Below, in pieces: positions 9,742 through 21,500 of a DNA stretch of 25,408 nt; positions within the stretch are counted from its first letter, which is position 1, and the number at the start of each line of letters is the position of its first letter. The position numbers and the translations under genes are program-made. This stretch comes from Reclinomonas americana ATCC 50394. Lineage: Eukaryota; Jakobida; Jakobea; Jakobida. The notes below the pieces were generated by a model that ran no database searches, had not been told where the DNA came from, and saw only the letters and a program-made list of their open reading frames with translations. The stretch lies in NCBI GenBank assembly GCA_048213135.1, contig PS015025.1:152720-178127 (forward strand), written 5' to 3'.

Positions 9742-10867
9742 CCTTTCTCTGCTTTCTCTAACTCCTACTAACGACTATAAAAAGAAACAAGAAACAAGAA
9801 ACTGCAACAAACCCCAGTCCAACCTGCACGCAGAAGGAGTGCGAGTGAGTGACAAGTGGGGAGAGGAGGAGGAGGGGGAGGGGGAGGGGGAGGAGGAGAA
9901 CGAGAAGGAGAGGGAGAGGGAGAAAAAGGAGGGGGANNNNNNNNNNNNNNNNNNNNCGAGAAGAAGAAGAAGGACGAGGGAGGAGATGAAAAAGAACAGG
10001 GGCGACACCAAGTGAGAAAGAAGAAGGAGAAAGAAGAGGAGAGGAGGAGAAGGAGGAGAGGAAGAAATACAAGCAGAAGGAGGAAGCGAAGGAGAATGAA
10101 GAGAAGACGAAGAACAAGAAGAACAAGAAGAAGAGGCACGAGTGGAGAGATTACAAACGAGATGCAACACGGAGATCACGTCTGAATCAGGCTGATGATA
10201 AACACAGAAGAGAAGACAAAGAAAAGAGAGGAGAAGAAGTGAGAAGAAACGGAGAGAAGCACAAGTGAACGGAATGCAGAAGACATGCATGAAACTAAGT
10301 GTGCATCGGATGTGATAATAATAGTCGATGTGCGTGGTCCGGCTGCTTATGGAGGAAGAAGAGGACAGGAGAGGGGAGAGAGAGGGAAAGAGAGGAGAAA
10401 GAAAGAGAGAAGCACAAGTGGAGGGAATGCAAAAGACATTCAACAAGCGTGCATTGCATGTAGTAATGGGCGACATGCTGAATCAACCTGGCCATAGAGA
10501 GAGGATAGGAGAGCAAAAGAGAGGATGTGAGCAAGGAGGAGAAGAGAGAGAAAAGGAGATGAAAAAGAAGAGAAAGACAGAAATGAGAGAGAAGCACAAG
10601 CGGAGAGTGCAGAAGACATTAAACAAGTGTGCATTGCATGTGATAGACATGCTGAATCAAGCTGGCGACAGAGAGAGAGAGAGAGAGAGCAAGAGAGAGA
10701 GAGAGCAAGAGAGGATGTAAGTAAGGAAGAGAGAGAGAGAGAGGAGGAGAGGCGAGAAGAGAAGAAAGAGAGAGAGAGAGAGAAGAAAGAACACATCACA
10801 CGACAACTCCCTGCGCGCACACACGCACACACACACATGCACACACACACACACTACTTACCTCCTA
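9742..10867. other. Purine-rich spacer upstream of the carrier gene, with a 20-nt gap (9937-9956)
   Basis: From about 9855 to 10800 the plus strand is overwhelmingly G and A, ending in CA-rich sequence (10817-10856). No exon with family motifs is recognisable. The spacer separates the divergent carrier gene and the truncated gene beginning at 10982, so it must include promoters, and perhaps undetected 5' exons of the latter. Confidence 0.7.
10133..10672 (+). repeat. Four-copy diverged tandem repeat in GA-rich spacer
   Basis: Non-simple cores of about 65-95 nt recur at about 10133-10196, 10254-10345, 10406-10500 and 10586-10672. The best-conserved pair (copies 3 and 4) share GAGAGAAGCACAAG, AGAAGACATT or AAAAGACATT, AACAAG, GTGCATTGCATGT and GACATGCTGAATCAA. 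Spacing is about 121, 152 and 180 nt, with GA-rich filler between. Copies 1 and 2 are much more diverged. Confidence 0.65.
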
Positions 10868-10981
10868 NNNNNNNNNNNNNNNNNNNNNNNNNNNNNNNNN
10901 NNNNNNNNNNNNNNNNNNNNNNNNNNNNNNNNNNNNNNNNNNNNNNNNNNNNNNNNNNNNNNNNNNNNNNNNNNNNNNNNN
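10868..10981. other. Assembly gap (114 N)
   Basis: The gap is flanked on the left by CA-repeat and CTACTTACCTCCTA and on the right by coding sequence of the next gene. The 5' exon or exons of that gene are probably hidden here or upstream. Confidence 0.95.
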
Positions 10982-12631
10982 CTTGCCCTCCTTCCTCCTC
11001 TTCCGCCAACAACGCCTTCTCCTTTGACGAACTGCTGAGTGCAGAGGCCCTATGCACGCGCTTATCTCACGAGGCAGGCGATCCTTCTCTCTCCACACTC
11101 ATCACTCAAGTGAGTGGAGGCGGAGGTCTCCCGGAAGAGTACCTGCGACGATCGAGTCAGCTGATGGTGCCAGTGTCGCCAAGTGACTTGTCTGCGGTGC
11201 ATGCGGATGATGTTGACAGTGATGAGACAATGATGGAAGAGGATGAACTGTTGGTGCTGGGCCATGGACGGAGGAGGAGAGGTAGTAGTAGTAGTGCGGC
11301 ACTGGTGCAGAGTCCGTTGGTGTCGCGGCGCTTGGAGGTGATGCTGGGGAGTGGGACGCCGTTGCATAGGAATATGAGTTTTCATATGGAGGTGCCGTCG
11401 CCGAGGGCGTTGGGTGAGTCGTCGCAGTGGGAGGATGAGGATGAGGGAGAAGGAGGGGTCTGCTTGTTTGGTCGTCTCTCTGTTTTCACGGTGCTGTTGT
11501 TTTTCTCCTCCTTCTCCTCCTGCTTCGTGAGCTTGCTTTTCTCTTCTTCTTCTTCTTCTTCTTCTACTTCTTCACTCTTGTACTAATGTACCCCTTGTTT
11601 TCCTTGTTAATGAGTTGTTTTTGATCGTGTTCTTCTTCCTCTCTTTCCTCTCATTGCTCGTCGTCTTCGTCTACTCTCTCTGTTCTGCTTACTCATGAGT
11701 TGTTCTTGATCTTGTTCTTCTTCTCCTCCCCTCTTTCATGTTGTCCAACTGCTACTCCTCCTCATGCTCTTCCTTTGTTCTCCTTCCCGTTCTGCTTCTT
11801 ACGCATGAGTTGTTCTTGATCTTGTTCTTCTTCTCCTTCCCCTCGTTCATGTTCTCCACCTGCTGCTTCTCCTGTTCTTCCTCCCCTTCCTTCTCCTTCT
11901 CTTATCCCTCCTCGTTCTTCTTCCTCTCCCTTCTCATGCACGACTTTCCCAACTGTTCCCTTGTTTTCCTTGCTTATGTGCTGTTGATCTTGCTTTTCTC
12001 TTTCTTCCCCTCATCCCTTTTGTTCTCCTTCTCGTTCTTCTTCTCTCCTTCCTTGTTCTGCTTCCCGGACTTCATCGCCCTCGTCTTTCTGTTCTTGTTT
12101 CACTCCTTCTCCCCTCCTCTTCCTCCTCCTCTCTTCGTTGTCTTTCTTCCTCTTCGTGTTCGTTGTTCTTCTTCATCTCTTGCTCCTTCTCCCCTCCCCC
12201 TCCTTCTCCTTTGTCGCTTTGTTCTTCTTTCTCATCTTGCTATTTGTTAACTTTGCCTTGTTCTTCGTAGTCTTCTTGTGTCTGTTGGCTCGTTGTTCTA
12301 CTTCTTATTGTTCTTCTCCTCCTGCTTGTTCCCTCACCACCCTCCCTCTTCCTCTGCCTACCCCCACTCAGACTTCGCCGACGAATCCATGGAAGAACTG
12401 CCGGGTGAGGAAGACGGCGACGCGCAGATGATGATGGAGCAGCAGCATGACGACGACGACGACGACAGCCTCGAAATGTCACCCGACGAGATGACGGCCT
12501 CGCCGCACAGACGCGGCAGTGCCGGCAGCCGCCGTCCACCACAACCACCACCACCGCAGCAGCAGCAGCAACAGCAGCCCTCGCGACCGCGCTACAATGT
12601 GCACAGCGAGCTCTTGTCGCAAGACTGGTGA
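10982..12631 (+). CDS. Unrecognised disordered acidic/Gln-rich protein, 5' end missing at a gap
   Basis: Two exons, 10982 (gap edge)..11413 and 12372..12631 (TGA), join in phase 1 through donor GTGAGT and acceptor CACTCAG. The joined residues read RALDFADESMEELPGEED. The visible 230 residues start near SSANNAFSFDELLSAEALC and are mostly low complexity: acidic patches (DSDETMMEEDE, a six-Asp run), RRRRGSSSS, PPQPPPP, a seven-Gln run, and the C-terminus YNVHSELLSQDW. No domain is recognised. The real start is not visible; the exon may also begin at the AG at 11043. The 958-nt intron is CT-rich and carries its own tandem repeat. The gene is convergent with QTRT1, with stop codons 16 nt apart. 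A nuclear or regulatory scaffold would suit the composition, but that is only a guess. Confidence 0.6.
11600..12290 (+). repeat. Pyrimidine-rich tandem repeat within the 958-nt intron
   Basis: ATGAGTTGTTCTTGATCTTG followed by TTCTTCTTCTCC occurs at 11695 and 11805, with a diverged copy at 11610 (ATGAGTTGTTTTTGATCGTG) and a weaker one at about 11976. Spacings are 85, 110 and about 171 nt. The 170-aa hydrophobic ORF across it (11738-12250) is a by-product of TTC/CTT-rich sequence. Confidence 0.65.
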
Positions 12632-12647
12632 TCGACTGCGATGATTT

Positions 12648-14842
<2,195 letters not shown>

Positions 14843-14889
14843 CTGAGTGGAAGGTGGAGGGAAAGGGAAAGTGAGTGAGTGGAGGGGAA

Positions 14890-15196
14890 AGGAGGAGGAG
14901 GAGGAGGAGGAGGAGGAGGAGGAGGAGGAGGAGGAGGAGGAGAAGAAGGAGACGAGGAAGAAGAACCAGCTCATGAACAAGAGGAGGGGAAGAACAACGA
15001 GAACAAGAAGAAGAAAGAAGAGAAGAAGAAGCAGAGGAAGAAGACGAAGAAGAAGAAGAAAAAGGGGAAGGAGGAAGAAGAGCAATCAGAGATAGAGTGA
15101 AAAGAAGAAGAAGAAGAAGAAGAAGAAGAAGAAGAAGAAGAAGAAGAAGAAGAAGAAGAAGGACAAGGAGAAGAAGAAGAAGAAGAAGAAGAAGAA
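14890..15196 (+). repeat. (GGA)n and (GAA)n triplet repeats
   Basis: (GGA)n of about 17 units at 14890-14941 is followed by mixed GAA/GAC/AAG purine tract. Then comes uninterrupted (GAA)n of about 20 units (about 15100-15161), a short break, and more (GAA)n to 15196. Poly-Glu, poly-Arg and poly-Leu ORFs here are spurious. Confidence 0.95.
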
Positions 15197-15480
15197 CATG
15201 CAAGAGATGCCTGTCTTCCTCTCTCTCACACACACTCTCCATCACATGCACAAACAAGTTGCAGGAGAGACTGCAAAATGCAAGTGGAAAAAAAGCCTGC
15301 CTTCCTCTCTCACACACACAGGCTGCAAGAGAGACAGGAGAGTGACTGAGAGATGCAAGTCACTGCATTCCTCTCTCACTCTCTCGCACACACACGCAAT
15401 GCAAGAGAGACACAGAGAAATGCAAATCACCAGATGCTTGCCTCACTCTCCCTCTCTCTCCCTCTCTCACTCTCCCACAC
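15196..15480 (+). repeat. Four-copy diverged tandem repeat of about 65-75 nt
   Basis: The recurring pattern is ATGCAAGAGAGAC, then GAGATGCAAGTC or GAAATGCAAATC, then CTGCCTTCCTCTCTCACACA. Copies begin near 15196, 15259, 15326 and 15399. It lies directly beside the (GAA)n tract and upstream of the ABC gene. Confidence 0.6.
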
Positions 15481-15595
15481 ACACCCGACTTGGTCTCCGT
15501 CGACATGCAAACACACACTACACATGTGACTCACGCGCAAACTGTCCCTCAATCACTTCTCTCTCTCTCACGCGTGTGTGTGTGTGTGTGTGCGA

Positions 15596-18500
15596 ATGAG
15601 TGCAGCCGCGCCTCCTCCGCGCTCCTCTCGCTATGCGCCCACTGCGCCTGCAGCAGTGTATGGAGGAGGAGGAGGAGGAGGAGCGCCAGAGAGTGCGCGC
15701 TCTTCCTTTACTACTCCACATGGTGTGATGCTCACTGCGCGACCGTCGTCGCGAGGCTCTGTTGGATCGTCGGTGGTGGTCAGTTTAGAGAGAGAGAGAG
15801 TGTGTGTGTGAGTGTGTGTGAGAGAGAGATGTATGCATTGATGATTGATGATGATTGTGATATCGCAACCGGACAGACGTGCCGCTCTTGCTCTCCTGCT
15901 CAACTCCCTGTGTCATCTTCTTCCTCTTCTTCTTCTTCTCATCCTCCTCTCCTCTGTCTTTGCCGCTGTTCTTGCCCTCCTTCTCAACACTCTGCGTTAG
16001 TCGTCTGTCGTCTTCTCCCTCTTCTCCTTCTTCCTCTCCTCTGTCTTTGCCGCTGTTCTTGTCCTCCTTCTCAACTCTCTGCGTTAGTCGTCTGTCGTCT
16101 TCTCCCTCTTCTCCTCTCTGTCTTTGTCTGTGTTCTTGGTCTCTGCAGCTCCTCTCCGTCCCAGTCTGTCTCTGGATCGCTCTCCTTCTCATTCTCCTTC
16201 CTTCTTCTTCTTCTTCTCTCTCTCTCTCTCTCTCCCTCTCTCCACTTTCTCCATGCGATTTCGCTCTCAATCTCCCTCCCTTCTCCTCCTTCTCTCTATC
16301 TGCGCCTGTGCGTATGGCCTCTGCAGCTCCTGTGTTTGCTTCACACCATAGTCTGTCTCTGGTTTACGCTGTTTCTTCATCTCCTTCGTCCTTCTCTCTC
16401 TCCTCTGCCTTCTTTTCATTTCTTCTTCTGCTTCCTCTCTTCCTCTTTGTCCTCTTTTTTCTCCCTCCTCTCCTTGATCACTTACTCCCCCACCTTCTCC
16501 CTTCTCCTCCCTTCTCCTCCTCCTCCTCCCTCTCCATTCCCTCCTCTCTCACCAGGGCGAGGACGACACCGCACTGGCATTGCGACAAAAGCGCGCGGGC
16601 GGATGCTGCCGGCGCTGCTCACGGGCCTGCGTGCGTGACTGGCGGTACTTTACACTGCTCACCGGCAAGAACTGGCTGTACTATGTTTCGTGGTCGGCGG
16701 AGTCGTCTCGCATGGGAAGGACGCAACAAACTGACTGACTCGTTGATCGTGCAGAGGCGATCGCTGTGGTGGGTGGCGTTCCAGCTGCTGGTGCCGGCGC
16801 TGATCATGGCGACGCTTGGTTTCCTCGATCTGACGGCGCGCATTCCAGTGGCTGCTAAAGTCGGTGCGCTTGTGTGATTCCGTCAGTGCTCTTTTGTGAC
16901 TGCGATTGACTCGTGCTTCACTGCACAGTGCGAAGTTTCCCGTCGGAGCCGACGCCCCCGTTTCCGGCCTGTAAGGATCGCATGATTTGCATTGCCTATG
17001 CGCCATGGCAGAATCCGCTGTTGGCGCAGTCGATCGGCAAGGTGAAGCCCTGTTTCCACTCTCGTTCATTCTATTGTCAACCAAGCAGTTTGTCTTCCGT
17101 GCTCTATGCCACTATGCCCTCTCTTTTATCAGTAACTTGTGCAGGTGTTCACAAGCTCTGCACTTCTTCCACGCCCTGTCTCTCTTCCGTACTTCTCCTT
17201 CCTTTGTGCTCCTCCACATTGTAGTCAACCAGCTATTTCACTTCTCTGTTCCTTTTCTCATCTCCGTTGTGTCTGTTTGTAATTCCTCTCCCCTGTACCC
17301 TCCTCTCGTCCTCTCCTCTCTATTTCCTACTGTTCTGCTACCCCTTGCGTATCTTACCTTTCTCACAGACCTTCCTATCTCGCTTCCCCTTCCCTGTTCT
17401 CATCCTTCCACCTTCATCCAGATCGCACGGGAAGCCGGCATTGCAACCACGCAAGTGGTGGGTCTCGAAGACGAGTACCATTTGCGACAGTACATTGCCA
17501 ACAATCCCGGCCGAGTGATGCTGGGTGCGTGTGTGTGAAAAGAGCTATTTTCTCTCTCTCTCTCTCTATGTCTCTCCTTTTCACCGTGGACATGCAGGCG
17601 TCCTCTTTCCATACTATCCGCTGCCTCCAGGCCCGGCACCACCACCACGACCCGTGCCACCTCCACCAAAGAACAACACCAACAGCACGAATAGCACCAG
17701 ACACATCGAAGATGCGCGGCGGGAGGTCGACACTGTGGTGCCGGTGGAGACTCGTTCGATTGCACAGTTGCTGTCGCTACCGCCGCGCAACACCACTCGC
17801 ACGGCCATCAAGTCGCCGTCAGCGAGACGAACAATGTCTGCGAGAATGCGTGCTTCTGATGTTCCGTGACTTGGCTGAACTTTCCCCGCTCTTATTACGC
17901 CGTCCAACAATCACCTTGTGCGTGCAGTCGTACTTGGCCAAGCAGCGGCGGTCGTCATCACGAGCGATTCCCGCTTACGAAGTGGAGTGGATGTTCGGGG
18001 GTGCCAGCAGAGAGGAATCGGAACACACTCCCACTTACGAGCCGTACTCGTTCGAGCGTTGCGTATGGCATGGATGGCCATGCCGATCTACTTGTTGTTC
18101 ATTGTGTACCTGCAGTGCGCGCAACCAGTAACTCGACCAGCAACTCCACCAATCCATGCATTGTCGGCAACACAACAATTGCCAACTGCACATACAGTCC
18201 ACCGTCGCTGCCGAATCTGTGGACTCTGGACGGCGCCGAGGAGGGCATTCAGTACACGCTGCTGTACAATTCCACATTTACAGCGTGTCCACTGAGGTGT
18301 GCTCTTCTCACTCCCGATTTCCATCTCTCTCTCTCACACACACACTCTCTCACGCTCTCATAATATTGCGGCGCGCAGTTACTTTGTCAAGGATCCGGTC
18401 GCCGACACGCCGGCTTCACGATGCGACGACCCGTGGTCGCGACTCATCTTGCCCGCACAGGCGGCACTGAATCGTGAAATCTGTTGCGTCGAAAATGATA

Positions 18501-21500
18501 CGAATGGCACGCCTGTCTCTGGTGCTCATACGCCTTCTTGAATAGTGCTACGAGGCCAATCCAAGCTCTCCATGTCTGCCATGATCAAACAGTTCCCCCG
18601 CGTGGAGCAGTCGCTTCTGAATGGTGAGCGGTCGAGTGAGAGGATGACTGTTCTGAGGAGACATCGCGAGTCAGGCGGTTTCTTTTCTCACTTTCCTTTT
18701 TTCCCTTCATTTCTCCCTTTTTCTCTCCTCGCCTTTTCCTTCTCCCTCCCCATCAGTGATGGACGTATGCGGCGCATTTGCGGGCATGGTGGCGGCCGCC
18801 ATCCCCGCCATTGCCTTCTTGCAAGGCGTGGTGATGGAGAAGGAGAAGGGCCTGAAAAAGTCACTACTGTTGTACGGCGCTGCGGTGCGTAATGCTGCTG
18901 AACTCGGTGTGTGGTGTACTCGCTCACATGACAACTGATTCCCACTTGATTCCGATTACAGGAGTACCTGCAGCTGCTGGTGTGGTGGATGTACGAAATG
19001 GTGCTTCTTCTCGGCATTCAGGCGGCCTATGTGGTTGTCGGTGCAGCCATGCAGATCCCGTTCTTCTTGAAGAACTCTCTCATTTTATACCTGGTGCCAC
19101 AAGTGGTGCTCGGCACGGCGCTTCTGTCGCTGGCCATGCTGGTGCAAGTATGGCTGCGCTCACGCCGTCATTTGGGTGTGTTTGTGTTTGACAATCGCTG
19201 TATTTATTCTGTGGCTCACTGTTGCTGTATTCGCCCTGCAGGCCTCGTGCTCGGTCTTGGCATGCTTTTCGTATTCTCTTTCTCCGAGGCCATGTACTAT
19301 ACTGTTTACGACTCGACAGTCACTGAGGGTGAGGAATGTGTGTGTGTGCTCGTGCTTGCATGTGTGCGCAAGTTACTGTTTTCTGCGTGAGTAGAGAAAT
19401 GGGAGAGAGAGAGAGAGAGAGTGCGATTGTGACATGTGCTCGTTCACGAGCCCACCCTCTTTATCTCTCCCTCTGTTTCCCTCGTTATCTCTTTCCATGC
19501 CTCTCTCAGTGTCTCTCTCTTTCTCTTGTTCTCTCTGTTTCTCTCCTCCCTAATCGCTCGCGTCTTCTTACATCTCAGACGTTTGTCGGCTCCTCTTCTC
19601 TTCTCTCTTTCTGCCCTCTCCTTATTCATCGTCTCTTCCGAATATCTACTTGTCTCTTTCGTTCTCCTTGTCTCTCTCTCTCTCATGCGCTCATTCTCCT
19701 TCTCCCTTGTCTCTCTTGCACTCCTTTCCTTAATCGCTCGCGTCTTTTTACTTCCTCAGATGTTTGCGTCGGTCCTCTTCTCTTCTCTCCTTCTCTGCTC
19801 TCCTTGTCTCTCTCTCTCCCGCTCATTCTCCTTCTCCCTGTGTCTCTCTCTTCTCTCGCTCTCTCATCTTCACTCCTCTCCTTAATCGCTCGTGATGTTT
19901 TCGTCAGTCCTCTGTCTTCTTCTACCCCTTCCCTTATTTCGGCTCCTCTCTTCCCCATTGTCCTCACCACCCTTTGCCTATTTCAGGATGGCGCCAGTTC
20001 TTCGGCCTGATCGCCACAGTTCCCTTTTGCAAAATCATCCACGACCTCGCACGCGCCACATCATTGTACTCGTCGCCGGGCGTGCCATTCGGCGCCCTGT
20101 CGTCGAACTCGCCTCTGTGGCCCATCTCGCAGTGCGTGCTCTACATGGTGATTGACATTTTTATCTATTCGGTGCTGGCCTGGTTCTGCATTCAGTGGAA
20201 GAAAGGTGCGACTACATTGCTCGCTGGATGATATGCAGAGTCGCGAAACTCACCAATCTGTGCGTTTGCAGAGGGCCGCCACGTGTTCTTCTTGTTTACA
20301 CGTGAGTTTTGGAGTGGCGTGTTCCGACCCAACAACCACCCACTGCACTCGCGAGCCATTCTGCCGCCTTCCACACTGGTACGTGCCTCCACGTGCATGT
20401 GGCAGTCTCTCCTTGATGTGCCACTCGCTCAATCTCGCCACCGCACAGTTCAAGGAAGACGCCGATGTGCGGTGGGAGGCCGAAGAGATTATGCAGTTTG
20501 GATACACTATGGGTGGCCGCAACGGTACGCCTCTCGTCTTCTCCCCAAGAGAATACTATTTTGTTGCTCACCTCGCCGCCCCATCTCCGCAGCCATTGTG
20601 TGCCACAACATTGTGCATCGCTTCGACTACAGCACTGTGTGGGACTACTTGCGCGCCGTTGGTCGGCGTGTTGGTCGTGTTCTGCGTCGCTGCCTGCGAT
20701 GCATCATCAACTTGCGACCCAAGTCACTGTACGTGCGCAAGGAGGACGAACTGGAATTGCGCGAGAAGCGCAAGCAGGAACGACAACGGAAACAGCGCGC
20801 AGCCGGCATCACTCACGATCCGACTGCCCGCTCGTTCCAGCAGCTGTCCAGTGCGAGGTACCTGCCGACTCGCCGGACAGCCAGTATATCGGCCGACGGC
20901 ACACTGTCGGTCGGCGATCTCGACAACTATGCGCCAGAGACCATTGGCGAGATCTCCGACATTGCGTCGACTGTCGTCGGTTGCGTTCTGCTGAATAGCC
21001 ACCGTCTCTGGTTTGTCGAGCGGAGCTAACTATGTTCTGACGCAGGTGGCGGTGGCGCCGGGGCCGGTCCCGATGGTGTGGCTCGTGAGCGCACTGCGGT
21101 GCATGACAGCCGCTACCGATACCGACTGAAGGGCGTGTACCTACGCCTTCCGCACGACACGACGTATGTGATTGTGGGGCCAAAGGGAGCTGGCAAGGTG
21201 TGTGTTGATTGACTTGAGGCAAGCATGTGGTTTCCCTGCCTAACTATCTCTCTCTCTCTCTCTCTCTCNNNNNNNNNNNNNNNNNNNNTCTCTCCTCTCT
21301 CTCTCTCCTCTCCTCTCCTCTCCTCTCCTCTCCTCTCCTCTCCCTCCTTCCTCTCCTTCCTCCTCCTCCTCCTCCTCCTCCTCCTCCTCCTCCCTCCTCC
21401 TCCCTCCCTCCCTCCCTCCCTCCCTCCCTCTCCCTCTCCCTCCCTCCCCCTCTCGCTTCTCTCAATCAGACACTGCTGGTGGAGAACATGACGGGTCTCG

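Larger units (their letters stand above)
14843..15595. other. Spacer between divergent QTRT1 and ABC transporter; holds triplet repeats and probably the hidden QTRT1 first exon
   Basis: The first recognised QTRT1 exon begins after acceptor CACTCAG at 14843, so its initiating exon must lie further right on the minus strand. No minus-strand ATG with a phase-1 donor stands out in this low-complexity region. A (GT)n run of about ten units lies at 15573-15592, immediately before the ABC transporter start codon. Confidence 0.5.

Noticed and set aside
11738-12250. 170-aa hydrophobic Phe/Leu/Ser ORF that mimics membrane segments
   Set aside because: Composed of TTC/CTC/CTT repeats inside an intron with good splice sites; hydrophobicity is a consequence of pyrimidine-rich codons.
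17525-17869. Stop codon TGA in frame near 17869 as evidence that the ABC gene is a pseudogene
   Set aside because: A phase-0 donor (GTTCCG at 17861) just before the stop joins exactly to the next exon at 17928, and all 25 exons then keep frame.
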